Assembly (NCBI GenBank): GCA_035516965.1
Contig: DATIZR010000028.1
Span: 1 to 41,745 of the forward strand
Length of the DNA stretch: 41,745 nt
Reading direction: 5' to 3'
Origin: Nitrospirota bacterium
GTDB lineage: Bacteria > Nitrospirota > UBA9217
Shown: positions 18,129-25,276 of the stretch, piece after piece
Numbering within the stretch: the stretch's first letter is position 1
Layout of the letters: the number at the start of each line of letters is the position of its first letter
Translations under genes and position numbers: made by a program
Notes under the pieces: generated by a model
Seen by the model: the letters and a program-made list of their open reading frames with translations, nothing else
What the model was told of the DNA's origin: nothing
The model's database searches: none

Positions 18129-18998
18129 TTATTTCTTCAGCATCGGGAAGCCCTTCGCCTCCCGGTCGGCCAGGTACGCGTGAGCGCAGAGCCGGGCCAG
18201 CTTCCGCACGCGCCCAATGTAGCCCGTTCGCTCGGTCACGCTGATCGCGCCCGCTGCATCGAGCAGGTTGAAGGTATGCGAGCATTTCAAACAGTAGTCA
18301 TACGCCGGGAACACCACACCCGCCTTGATCAGCTTCTCGCTTTCCTTTTCATAGGACTCAAACTGCCGGAAGAGCATCTCGCGGTCAGAGAGCTCGAAGT
18401 TGTATTTGGAGAACTGCACCTCGGTGTCGTGATGCACATCGCCGTACTTCACATTCCTGGTCCATGCGAGGTCGTAGACGTTGTTGACGCCCTGGAGATA
18501 CATGGCAAGCCGCTCGATGCCGTAGGTAAGCTCGGCAGAGATGGGTTTCAGATCAATGCCGCCGACCTGCTGGAAATAGGTGAACTGCGTGACCTCCATG
18601 CCGTTCAGCCAGACCTCCCAGCCGAGCCCCCAGGCGCCGAGGGTCGGCGATTCCCAGTCGTCCTCCACAAAACGGATGTCGTGCTTCATTGGGTTGATCC
18701 CGAGCTGCAACAGGCTATCGAGGTAGAGATCCTGGACATTCTCGGGATGGGGCTTCAGGATGACCTGGAACTGGTAGTAGTGCTGCATCCGGTTCGGGTT
18801 TTCTCCGTAGCGTCCGTCGGTCGGCCTGCGGGAGGGCTGCACATACGCTGCACTCCAGGGCTCGGGCCCGAGGACTCTCAGAAACGTTGCGGGATGGAAG
18901 GTGCCCGCACCAACCTCCGTATCATAGGGCTGGTGGATGACACATCCCCTCGAGGCCCAGTAATTCTGCAGGGTGAGTATAAGATCCTGAAATGTCAA
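18129..18998 (-). CDS. glyQ: Glycine--tRNA ligase alpha subunit
   Basis: A 289-residue alpha (catalytic) subunit of glycyl-tRNA synthetase, a class II synthetase that activates glycine and transfers it to tRNA-Gly with GlyS. The sequence '[37 protein letters not shown]' and the '[19 protein letters not shown]' motif are diagnostic. The start codon is TTG at 18998 (minus strand), since no ATG fits: TTG-ACA-TTT-CAG gives MTFQ, the expected N-terminus, and AGAGG lies 7 bases upstream. A consensus promoter about 60-90 bases upstream drives it, probably together with glyS and ppdK. Confidence 0.97.
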   Translation of the reverse strand: MTFQDLILTLQNYWASRGCVIHQPYDTEVGAGTFHPATFLRVLGPEPWSAAYVQPSRRPTDGRYGENPNRMQHYYQFQVILKPHPENVQDLYLDSLLQLGINPMKHDIRFVEDDWESPTLGAWGLGWEVWLNGMEVTQFTYFQQVGGIDLKPISAELTYGIERLAMYLQGVNNVYDLAWTRNVKYGDVHHDTEVQFSKYNFELSDREMLFRQFESYEKESEKLIKAGVVFPAYDYCLKCSHTFNLLDAAGAISVTERTGYIGRVRKLARLCAHAYLADREAKGFPMLKK

Positions 18999-19059
18999 AT
19001 GATTGCCTCTGTCCGGAATGCCGCGAGAAAATAGAAATGTGCGAAAAAAACAGAGTGTT

Positions 19060-19087
19060 ATTATACAAAAATGCCTGTTCTTGTCAA
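19060..19087 (-). promoter_or_regulatory. Consensus sigma-70 promoter of glyQ
   Basis: On the minus strand TTGACA (19082-19087) and TATAAT (19060-19065) are both exact consensus hexamers, separated by 16 bases. The predicted start of transcription is near 19053, giving a leader of about 55 bases before the TTG start of glyQ. Confidence 0.8.
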
Positions 19088-19161
19088 GAAAATATAATGT
19101 TATTTAAAGGACTTATGGGGATGTATCTGGTGAGGAGAAGGCGGGGAAAAACGGAATGGGT

Positions 19162-21366
19162 CTATACCTGCCACATCATTGCTTCGAAGTCATCGGTCGG
19201 AACCTTGAACTGGATGAATCCCCGATACGGCCACTTCTCGACCTCGGAGCCCGAGCGTTCCACGGTGACAAAGATCTGAACATCGTCATTCGGCTTCACC
19301 CCCAGCATTTCGAATGGTACAGCCAGCTCGATGATCTCGTTGGCGGCGACGGTGTTGACCTGACCAACTGGCGTCCTTGTCCCGTTTTCTCCCCGATGGA
19401 AAGCCGCCGTCACGCGCCGCTCCTGAGGAACGACCCTGATCTCGATATCGTAGCCCTTGGGGTTCAGAAAATTGACGAAGAATGCCAGGTCGGACACCTT
19501 CTCGTCCCTGAGGCTCCCGCTGGGATCGAGGCGGATGAACAGGTTCTTCAGGTCGAACCCGTAGTAGATGTGCGTGATGATCGAAGCGCCGCGGTGCATG
19601 GCGCCTCCCCCCTGGCTTACATCGTAGAACCCCGCCGGCAGCCATTCGAAATAGTTCGTTACCTGGCCGTCGATGACGGGCGAGATGAAGGCCGTCAGTT
19701 CAACCGTCGGCAGCGCATGCCGGTCCTCGCGCAGGATCGATATCTGCAGTTCGTCGGGAATGTCCCTGCCGATGAGGCGATAGACGTTCATGAGATGGGT
19801 CCTGAACAGGAGGTCGAACTCCTCATCGTTCTCCGAATAATGATCGTCGCCGTACCACCAGCACCAGTCGCTCCCTTCGGCAATGTATATCTCCTCCCAG
19901 GCGCTGGCTGTTTTCACCGGATCGCCGTCCTGCGATGCATACTCGGCGAGGGCCTGTCGCGTCTGGGTCAGAAGGTCCCATGCCCGGTTGTCCTCCTCGT
20001 GACCGATCCAGATCCGGTAATTGGCGTTGATCCAGGACCCCGCATGCAGCCGTTCGATCACGTCCTGGGCCGGGTGCTCCTTCAGGTACTCATTGACGCT
20101 GACGCACTTGAGCCCTTCCTCGCGGCTCAGCTTCTCGTAGAGATACAGGAAAAAATCCCTGCCATCGTTCTGGTAATACTCCCAGGCGTTCTCGCCGTCG
20201 AGGATGATCGAGACCAGGTGCGGCGCGTTGCTGACGCTGCGACGCACGCGGTGCAGACGATCTATGAGATCGTGGACCGCGTTCTTGTAGTCCCATTTCG
20301 AGTACACGAAGCCGACCAGGTCCGACAGGGTGTGATCGCGGAAGATGACAGAGACGCGCTGGTCGCCTTTCCCGGCAAGATAGGGCCTGTAGAGCACCTC
20401 CGGGTTCTTCATGATTCCGGCAAAGTCCCTCTCGATGTGGACGCCCAGGGAGCGGGCAAGGACCCCCTCATCGGTCCCGATCCATTTGATCCCTGCGCCC
20501 GCGATCAACGGCACCACTTCCTCCGCCACGGACCCTTCGGAGGGCCACATCCCGGCCGGCCGGGAACCGAACAGCTTCTCGTGATACTCGATTGCGCGTT
20601 CGATCTGGGCGCGGGCGTCCTCGGGATGGGCGAAGCGGTTGACCGGCAGGTGAATATCGGGGGTCGCGATCTTTGCCAGGTCCGTATCATAGAGGAGCGG
20701 AAGGATCGGGTGATAAAAGGGCGTCGTCGTAAGTTCGATCCGGCCCATGTCGGCAAGTTTCCGGTACTCTCCGATGATGAGCGCCATAACCTCGCGCTGT
20801 TTCTGCACGAGGAGTGCCTTCTCGTTCTCGGTGAAGCCCGAGCCTTTCTGGATCAGGTCTTTCAGCAGCGGGTCGTTCTGCTTGAAGAGCGGGTCGAACC
20901 AGGTCAGGTTGAACCAGACTTGGAGATCGCGATAGTCCTGGACCGTGTAGTAGCGGGTCGCGTTCTGAAGGTCGTTGGGAGAAACACTCTGTCCCCGGCG
21001 GTCGAGCAGGTCCCAATAGGCCGGATAGGGCCTTATCATGGTGTCCCAGTTCGCCATGAAAGAGTTCTTGAGCAGGAAGAGCTTGTCTTCAGGAGCGAGG
21101 TCGGCGGCCGGCTTGAGGGTAAGGAGGAGAAACTTGTCCGTCGCGTTGTTCTCGACGTAGTCCCTGATCTGTTTCAGGAGGGACGGCACCAGATTGAAGG
21201 TCTGATGGATGGCCGGGAAATCGGTCAGGAGCGCCGGCATGTCGTAGTAGTCCTTGATCCCGTGTAACCGGACCCAGGGGAGGATGTAGGAGCCGGTGAT
21301 GTCGTCCTTATAGTACGGCTGGTGCATGTGCCAGACAAAGGCTATGGATAGTGGTTGGTCGGACAT
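19162..21366 (-). CDS. Glycoside hydrolase family 57 alpha-glucanase
   Basis: A 734-residue GH57 enzyme acting on alpha-1,4 (or alpha-1,6) glucans such as glycogen or starch. GH57 motifs are visible: HMHQP (residues 13-17); 'GMWPSEGSVAEE' with the probable nucleophile Glu277; 'WIGTDEG' with the probable acid/base Asp299; and 'ILDGENAWEYY'. After the (beta/alpha)7 barrel and a helical part ('DWCWWYGDDHYSENDEEFD') comes a C-terminal beta domain (about 560-734) with 'LFIRLDPSG' and 'ELAVPFEMLGVKPND', resembling glucodextranase-type C-terminal domains. The ATG at 21366 places HxHQP at the usual distance; a TTG 18 codons upstream is possible, and neither has a good SD. There is no signal peptide, so it is likely cytoplasmic glycogen metabolism. 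The precise specificity is not determinable here. Confidence 0.9.
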   Translation of the reverse strand: MSDQPLSIAFVWHMHQPYYKDDITGSYILPWVRLHGIKDYYDMPALLTDFPAIHQTFNLVPSLLKQIRDYVENNATDKFLLLTLKPAADLAPEDKLFLLKNSFMANWDTMIRPYPAYWDLLDRRGQSVSPNDLQNATRYYTVQDYRDLQVWFNLTWFDPLFKQNDPLLKDLIQKGSGFTENEKALLVQKQREVMALIIGEYRKLADMGRIELTTTPFYHPILPLLYDTDLAKIATPDIHLPVNRFAHPEDARAQIERAIEYHEKLFGSRPAGMWPSEGSVAEEVVPLIAGAGIKWIGTDEGVLARSLGVHIERDFAGIMKNPEVLYRPYLAGKGDQRVSVIFRDHTLSDLVGFVYSKWDYKNAVHDLIDRLHRVRRSVSNAPHLVSIILDGENAWEYYQNDGRDFFLYLYEKLSREEGLKCVSVNEYLKEHPAQDVIERLHAGSWINANYRIWIGHEEDNRAWDLLTQTRQALAEYASQDGDPVKTASAWEEIYIAEGSDWCWWYGDDHYSENDEEFDLLFRTHLMNVYRLIGRDIPDELQISILREDRHALPTVELTAFISPVIDGQVTNYFEWLPAGFYDVSQGGGAMHRGASIITHIYYGFDLKNLFIRLDPSGSLRDEKVSDLAFFVNFLNPKGYDIEIRVVPQERRVTAAFHRGENGTRTPVGQVNTVAANEIIELAVPFEMLGVKPNDDVQIFVTVERSGSEVEKWPYRGFIQFKVPTDDFEAMMWQV

Positions 21367-21508
21367 AGTAACGAGGGGAACGAAGTATTGAAAGAGAACC
21401 GCTGTACCAGCATCAGACAACGTTCCGGGGCCGGCGGCTCCTGGTCAGAAAAACATTCCTTCACGGAGTTCAGTATGAGATGAGATACGGCCTGGCATAA
21501 TCCGGCAA

Positions 21509-21835
21509 TCAGTTCGATTTGTAATAGTACACTATCTCCCCGGGACGCGCAAGCCCCAGTTTATCCCGCGCGATACGCTCAATGCAGGCCGGGTCGGTTT
21601 TCAGGTTCTGGACCTCTCGTTGAAGCTTTGCATTGTCCTGTCTCAGTCGCGCGATATCCCCCGCAAGGGCCTCGTGCTGCGCCTTCATCCGGTAGTACTT
21701 GACCAGTCCCATTTCTCCGAAGACAAGGGACACGAGGAGATAGCCAGCCGCGATGACTCCCGCCGCGATCAGGAGTTTTATTCTGATCGCCGACCGGGAG
21801 CCCCGCGCCGCCTTTATGTGGTTACGTTTCCGCAT
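21509..21835 (-). CDS. ftsB: Cell-division protein FtsB/DivIC-like
   Basis: A 108-residue single-pass membrane protein of the septum formation initiator family, part of the FtsQ-FtsB-FtsL divisome subcomplex. There is a basic N-terminus (MRKRNHIKAARG), one transmembrane segment at about residues 17-37, then a coiled coil at about 46-80 ('HEALAGDIARLRQDNAKLQREVQNLK'). The C-terminal 'IERIARDKLGLARPGEIVYYYK' is characteristic of the family. The ATG at 21835 is chosen because it gives the normal family length; the frame is open for 33 more codons upstream, but that part is not FtsB-like and overlaps a terminator. There is no strong SD. It lies upstream of the GH57 gene and downstream of the micro-protein terminator. 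Confidence 0.85.
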   Translation of the reverse strand: MRKRNHIKAARGSRSAIRIKLLIAAGVIAAGYLLVSLVFGEMGLVKYYRMKAQHEALAGDIARLRQDNAKLQREVQNLKTDPACIERIARDKLGLARPGEIVYYYKSN

Positions 21836-21919
21836 GGAATGGAAAGGGTTATGGTCCCTGCTGCAGAGATGCTCTCCAGCTGCCTCCGGACACGCCCCCT
21901 GGCAACGGTCTGCAGGTCG

Positions 21920-21953
21920 AAAAAACAAAACCACGAAGACCTGTTCTTCGTGG
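21920..21953 (-). terminator. Intrinsic terminator after micro-protein 1
   Basis: A perfect 9-bp stem (CCACGAAGA at 21931-21939 with TCTTCGTGG at 21945-21953) and a 5-base loop. On the minus strand it is followed by TTTTGTTTTTT. It lies 57 bases after the stop of the 18-residue polybasic peptide. Confidence 0.85.
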
Positions 21954-22009
21954 CAGAGGTGCGCGGCTTGCGTTCATGGGGAATGATGCCCGCCCGATGG
22001 CAGTCCGGA

Positions 22010-22066
22010 TTATTTCTTCTTGGTGGTCTTTTTCGCCTTCTTTGCCGGAGCCTTCTTTGTCGCCAT
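22010..22066 (-). CDS. Lysine-rich micro-protein 1 (18 residues)
   Basis: A tiny frame encoding 18 residues, ten of them Lys, of the pattern MATKKAPAKK...KKTTKKK. It is credible as a gene because AAAGGGGGTG, close to the ideal SD, sits 8 bases before the ATG, and a strong intrinsic terminator follows. A paralogous frame with the same leader lies immediately upstream. An in-frame ATG eight codons earlier would add MKGGEPH, in which the SD bases become codons; the short form is preferred. The composition resembles the Lys/Ala/Thr tails of histone H1-like or HU-tail proteins, so nucleic-acid binding is plausible but unproven. There are no domains or membrane segments. Confidence 0.6.
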   Translation of the reverse strand: MATKKAPAKKAKKTTKKK

Positions 22067-22170
22067 GTGTGGTTCACCCCCTTTCATCATGAGAACGGAT
22101 GGGATCAACGTATGGTACGATACCCCGACGGAATCAATGAAACGGGTTCATACAGGAGACGATGAAAGGT

Positions 22171-22200
22171 AAAATTCGCCGGGGGCTTCACACCCCCGGC
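22171..22200 (-). terminator. Intrinsic terminator after micro-protein 2
   Basis: An 8-bp all-G/C stem (GCCGGGGG at 22178-22185 with CCCCCGGC at 22193-22200) and a 7-base loop. On the minus strand it is followed by GAATTTTACC. It lies 30 bases after the stop of the 20-residue peptide. The T-run is short, so termination may be partial. Confidence 0.65.
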
Positions 22201-22230
22201 GGGCCCCCACTGAGGGGACACACTACAAAA

Positions 22231-22293
22231 CTACTTCTTTTTGGTTGCTTTCTTCTTGGTTGCTTTCTTCTTGGCCTTCTTCTTGGCTGCCAT
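22231..22293 (-). CDS. Lysine-rich micro-protein 2 (20 residues)
   Basis: A 20-residue frame, MAAKKKAKKK followed by two ATKKK units, with 13 Lys. AAAGGGGGTGG lies 7 bases before the ATG, and the block GAAAGGGGGTGRAC is shared with micro-protein 1, so the two are tandem paralogues including their ribosome-binding regions. An upstream in-frame ATG (MPKGGGQI-M) is conserved in position with the other copy. The gene starts 50 bases after the HEPN gene's stop, in the same direction, and is followed by its own hairpin. It is probably a nucleic-acid-binding or charge-neutralising peptide; the function is unknown. Confidence 0.6.
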   Translation of the reverse strand: MAAKKKAKKKATKKKATKKK

Positions 22294-22343
22294 TATTTGT
22301 CCACCCCCTTTCGGCATACCGCATTCAGACTGAGCGGCCTTAT

Positions 22344-22826
22344 TTATCTTGAAACAAGCTGAGGAACATCGTTCAGCAGTGACATCTGCGAGAATTTTTC
22401 TCTGATACGGCCATTCACCAGCGCATTGAATTCTTCCGCATCCTTGATCGCCTGGTTTGCTTCATACCGGGTGATGATCCTGCCCGGTTCTTCCATGAAG
22501 TTCTGGTATTTTCTGCGCATCCGGTCGAACTTGTTGATCATGCTTTTGTACTGGTCGCCCAGAAGTATGCCGGAGGCGGTCACCACCGTCTTATGGGTAT
22601 CCCTGCGGGAGCTTTTTGGCCTGAAACCCTCGGACAGGATCAGCGCCCTTGCGGACCTTGCCATCGCCTGGTACGCAGCGGCGAATGCCCACTCTTCATC
22701 CTTGTCCTGGAGGAGCCGGCTCGTGGAGAGATCCCGCTCCGCCCGGGTGACGAGTGAAATCACTTCGGCCACTTCAGCCGTCCGCTCCTCGACGATCCCC
22801 ATTTCTTTGAGGGTGCTATAGTTCAT
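22344..22826 (-). CDS. HEPN domain protein (partner of nucleotidyltransferase)
   Basis: A 160-residue all-helical protein resembling HEPN domains of MNT-HEPN pairs: 'EEWAFAAAYQAMARSARALILSEGFRPKS' matches the usual 'a.. aYhA. .a. .all. .G..p' pattern, and 'QAIKDAEEFNALV' the last helix. Many HEPN toxins are RNases with an R(x4-6)H motif between the last helices. Here the corresponding region reads FDRMRRKYQNFMEEPG, with no His at that spacing, so RNase activity is doubtful. The ATG at 22826 overlaps the end of the nucleotidyltransferase gene by 11 bases, which suggests translational coupling. This type is often called a toxin-antitoxin pair, but this copy may have been converted to another use. 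Confidence 0.75.
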   Translation of the reverse strand: MNYSTLKEMGIVEERTAEVAEVISLVTRAERDLSTSRLLQDKDEEWAFAAAYQAMARSARALILSEGFRPKSSRRDTHKTVVTASGILLGDQYKSMINKFDRMRRKYQNFMEEPGRIITRYEANQAIKDAEEFNALVNGRIREKFSQMSLLNDVPQLVSR

Positions 22827-23382
22827 CTTCTTTGCCTACCAGGAATATTTTCTTGCCTTTCAATATCTCCCGGATGAACGGGTCCCGTGATTCTTTTCGC
22901 TTGCGGTATTCCTGCTCGTCAAAGACCAGGTAATCGATTTCCCGCTTCAGCTTTTCCTCCAGCCCCATCACCATGTCGTTCAGTTCCGTGATGTTGGCCT
23001 GTCCGATGACCATCAGGTTGATGTTGCTGTCTTCTTTCTCGGTTCCCTTTGCATAGGACCCATAGATGAGCGCCGCCCGGACGCCCTTCAGCCTCGAGAG
23101 GGATGCCTTCATCGCGCCCTGGGCCCCCGTCGTCTTGAAGATCAGCCCCTTCATTTCCGAGAAGATCGGCGATCCCTTGTTCACGAAATAGTATTTCTGT
23201 ACGCCCCGGTTCTCTTTCGCCAAGAGCCCGATCTTCACGAGGTTGTCAAGTTCTCTCTTGATCCCGGCTGCATCCTTGCCGATATGCCGGGCGATTTCCC
23301 TCAGGTAGAACTTGTCATCCGGATTGTTAAAGAACAGGCCTAAAAGCTCCGCTCTTGTAGAAGAGAAGAGTTTTGTAAGCAC
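22816..23382 (-). CDS. Winged-helix nucleotidyltransferase with atypical NxN active site
   Basis: A 188-residue protein. GTG at 23382 is the start: AGGAG lies 8 bases upstream, a consensus promoter just before it would leave a short leader, and the product then opens 'LTKLFSSTRAELLGLFFNN' as in homologues. The N-terminal winged helix (about residues 1-75) has 'FYLREIARHIGKDAAGIKRELDNLVKIGLL'. The nucleotidyltransferase fold follows with 'ALIYGSYAKGTEKEDSNINLMVIG'. In active members this reads GS...SDIDL, and the two Asp bind metal. Here both are Asn (codons AAC and AAC). The fold appears intact, so this is probably a DNA-binding, non-catalytic antitoxin or regulator. It is read before the HEPN gene with which it overlaps. 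Confidence 0.82.
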   Translation of the reverse strand: MLTKLFSSTRAELLGLFFNNPDDKFYLREIARHIGKDAAGIKRELDNLVKIGLLAKENRGVQKYYFVNKGSPIFSEMKGLIFKTTGAQGAMKASLSRLKGVRAALIYGSYAKGTEKEDSNINLMVIGQANITELNDMVMGLEEKLKREIDYLVFDEQEYRKRKESRDPFIREILKGKKIFLVGKEDEL

Positions 23383-23403
23383 GTTTCGTTCTCCTCGTGG
23401 ACA

Positions 23404-23433
23404 AATATACAACGATAGTGTATCTTTTGTCAA
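23404..23433 (-). promoter_or_regulatory. Promoter of the nucleotidyltransferase-HEPN pair
   Basis: On the minus strand TTGACA (23428-23433) and TATATT (23404-23409) are separated by 18 bases, 21 bases or so before the GTG start at 23382. The leader would be very short but contains the AGGAG. Confidence 0.75.
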
Positions 23434-23484
23434 CATAAAAAAATAAGAAATTATCTTTCGTGTAGTTAGACAATTTGTCAACAT
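23426..23484 (-). repeat. Direct repeat ATGTTGACAAA, possible operator
   Basis: On the minus strand the 11-mer ATGTTGACAAA occurs at 23474-23484 and again at 23426-23436, 48 bases apart. The downstream copy contains the -35 box. The upstream copy is part of the near-palindrome GACAAATTGTC (23469-23479). This is a reasonable binding site pair for the winged-helix protein encoded just downstream, which is inference. Confidence 0.45.
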
Positions 23485-23854
23485 GCTCTAATCGCATTTT
23501 TTAAATGGTCACAAAAATAAAATTAATATATCCAAAATAACCATTTTTACTTGTTGAGCGCTGTTCTCCGGCGATGACAAAAATTCCGCGCTCTCCGGTG
23601 TCCGCACTCAGTGAAGCAGCATGTCCTCGCGATCATTTCGTCAGTTTTCCCCTGCAAACAGGCATGCACGTGTGCAAAACGCGAATACTTCATTCCGGAC
23701 CGCAGACGCTGAAAATCGTCCAGCGGCAAGAAATCGGAGCACGTCTTCCTCATGCCCATGCTCGTTCCCGGTTGTAATTTGTCATCATCGCCCCCGGCTC
23801 CGTTTCCGTTCAAACATTCTCCGCTGATTTCTCTTCCTCTCAACTAGCATCTTA
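23485..23854. other. Long intergenic region between divergent transcription units
   Basis: The first 70 bases are very AT-rich and the remaining 300 GC-balanced. I see no gene I can support: short frames exist on both strands but have no ribosome-binding site and no recognisable product. It may contain a decayed gene. Confidence 0.4.
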
Positions 23855-23863
23855 TGGTATATT
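23855..23863 (+). promoter_or_regulatory. Extended -10 promoter element of the helicase gene
   Basis: TGGTATATT (TG-N-TATATT) lies about 50 bases before the helicase ATG. There is no convincing -35. Confidence 0.4.
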
Positions 23864-23912
23864 ACTACGATCGGATACATTGACATATTGTCCTCACCTC
23901 GATTGGAGATGT

Positions 23913-25172
23913 ATGAACTTTAGCGAACTGGACTTACCCTACGAAGTGCGTCAGGGCATTGAGAAGTCGGGATTCACCGCATGCACGCCGGTGCAGGAGG
24001 AGGTAATCCCGCGCGCTGTCCGCGGAGAAGATATTGCGGCGCAGGCGCAGACCGGCACGGGCAAGACCGCTGCTTTCCTGATTTCGCTCTTTTCGCGCAT
24101 GACGCGCAATCCCGTCCAGGATTGCAGTGAATCGCCGCAGGCCCTCATCATCGCTCCAACCCGCGAACTGGCCGACCAGATATTTCATGAGGCGGAACGA
24201 CTGGGGCAGTTCACCGGCTTCCGATTCCTTGCCGTGTACGGCGGGGTCGACTACCAGAAGCAGATGGATATTCTCCAGAAAGGCGTCGATGTCCTGATAG
24301 GGACGCCGGGCAGGCTGATCGATTATTTCAAACAGCACGTCTACAGCCTGAAAAAGACGCGCTACCTCATCATCGACGAGGCCGATCGCATGTTCGACAT
24401 GGGCTTTATCGACGACCTGCGGTATCTCATCAAGAAGATGCCGCCCTATGCCAAACGGCAGTCCATGCTCTTTTCCGCGACGCTCTCCTACCGCGTCATG
24501 GAACTGGCCTATGAGCACATGAACCTGCCTGAGAAGATATCGATCACGCCCGAAAAAGTCACCGTGGAGCGCGTCGAGCAGGTCCTGTACCACGTGGGCA
24601 AGCACGAGAAACTGTCGCTGCTGCTCGGGATCCTGAAAAAAGAAGCGCCCGAACGGGCGCTCATCTTCGTAAACACGCGCCGCGCCGCCGACATGGTAGT
24701 TGAGCGCCTGAACCGCAATGGCTGGAACGTAGCGGCCATCACGGGCGACATCATCCAGAAGAAGCGGCTCAGGCTGCTTGCGGATTTCAAGGACGGAACG
24801 CTGCCGGTCCTCGTGGCCACCGATGTGGCGAGCCGCGGCATCCACGTTGAAGGGGTGACCCACGTGATCAACTACGACCTCCCCCAGGACGCGGAGGACT
24901 ATGTGCACCGGATCGGCCGCACCGGCCGCGCCGGAGCCAGCGGCAGAGCCGTCAGCCTGGCCGACGAGGAATACGTCTACTCGCTGGAGGAAATAGAAAA
25001 GTACATCGGGATGAAGATACCCGTCGAATGGGCCGACGCGAGCCTCTATGTCCGGGAGATCAGAAGAACCCAGGAAGAGAAGGCCCAGAGCGACAAACTG
25101 CGCGCCGCCCTTCCGCCGCAGCCGAACCGGAACAGACGACGCTCCCCTCCCCGAGCCAGCCAGCGGTCCTGA
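23913..25172 (+). CDS. rhlB: DEAD-box ATP-dependent RNA helicase, RhlB-like
   Basis: A 419-residue cytoplasmic RNA helicase that unwinds RNA duplexes and commonly works with RNase E/degradosome. Motifs in order: Q-motif region 'FTACTPVQEEVIP' (21-33); Walker A 'AQTGTGKT' (45-52); PTREL (82-86); TPGR (131-134); DEAD (155-158); SAT (188-190); and the C-terminal 'VATDVASRGIHVEGVTHVINYDLP' and 'HRIGRTGRAGASG'. 'MLFSATLSYRVMELAYEHMN', 'DIIQKKRLRLL' and the final 'EKYIGMKIPV' resemble E. coli RhlB more than RhlE or DeaD. A short basic tail (NRNRRRSPPRASQRS) may bind RNA. The ATG at 23913 has GGAG 6 bases upstream; an upstream ATG at 23880 lacks one. It is followed by fadD after 104 bases. Confidence 0.92.
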   Translation: MNFSELDLPYEVRQGIEKSGFTACTPVQEEVIPRAVRGEDIAAQAQTGTGKTAAFLISLFSRMTRNPVQDCSESPQALIIAPTRELADQIFHEAERLGQFTGFRFLAVYGGVDYQKQMDILQKGVDVLIGTPGRLIDYFKQHVYSLKKTRYLIIDEADRMFDMGFIDDLRYLIKKMPPYAKRQSMLFSATLSYRVMELAYEHMNLPEKISITPEKVTVERVEQVLYHVGKHEKLSLLLGILKKEAPERALIFVNTRRAADMVVERLNRNGWNVAAITGDIIQKKRLRLLADFKDGTLPVLVATDVASRGIHVEGVTHVINYDLPQDAEDYVHRIGRTGRAGASGRAVSLADEEYVYSLEEIEKYIGMKIPVEWADASLYVREIRRTQEEKAQSDKLRAALPPQPNRNRRRSPPRASQRS

Positions 25173-25181
25173 GCACAACCG

Positions 25182-25190
25182 TGCTATACT
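25182..25190 (+). promoter_or_regulatory. Extended -10 promoter element of fadD
   Basis: TGCTATACT (TG-N-TATACT) lies 10 bases after the helicase stop and about 87 bases before the fadD ATG. No strong -35. Confidence 0.4.
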
Positions 25191-25276
25191 TGAAGTAAGA
25201 GAATCAGGACTTCTTTGGTCCTTCATGGGCCGTGCACCTCTCTGCCGCCGAACTGATTCTTCCGGAGGAGGTGTTT

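Noticed and set aside
18992-19279. 95-codon plus-strand frame with a CPEC...C zinc-ribbon-like start
   Set aside because: It runs through the consensus glyQ promoter, overlaps glyQ and the GH57 gene ends, and has no SD. The Cys pattern is likely chance.
19156-21267. 703-codon open frame opposite the GH57 gene
   Set aside because: It overlaps a gene with clear catalytic motifs almost completely and shows no family features.
23547-23843. 98-codon minus-strand frame in the spacer before the helicase
   Set aside because: No ribosome-binding site and no recognisable product. It could be a decayed gene, but nothing supports that.
23934-25226. 430-codon open frame opposite the RNA helicase
   Set aside because: Antisense to the DEAD-box gene, with typical composition of a shadow frame.
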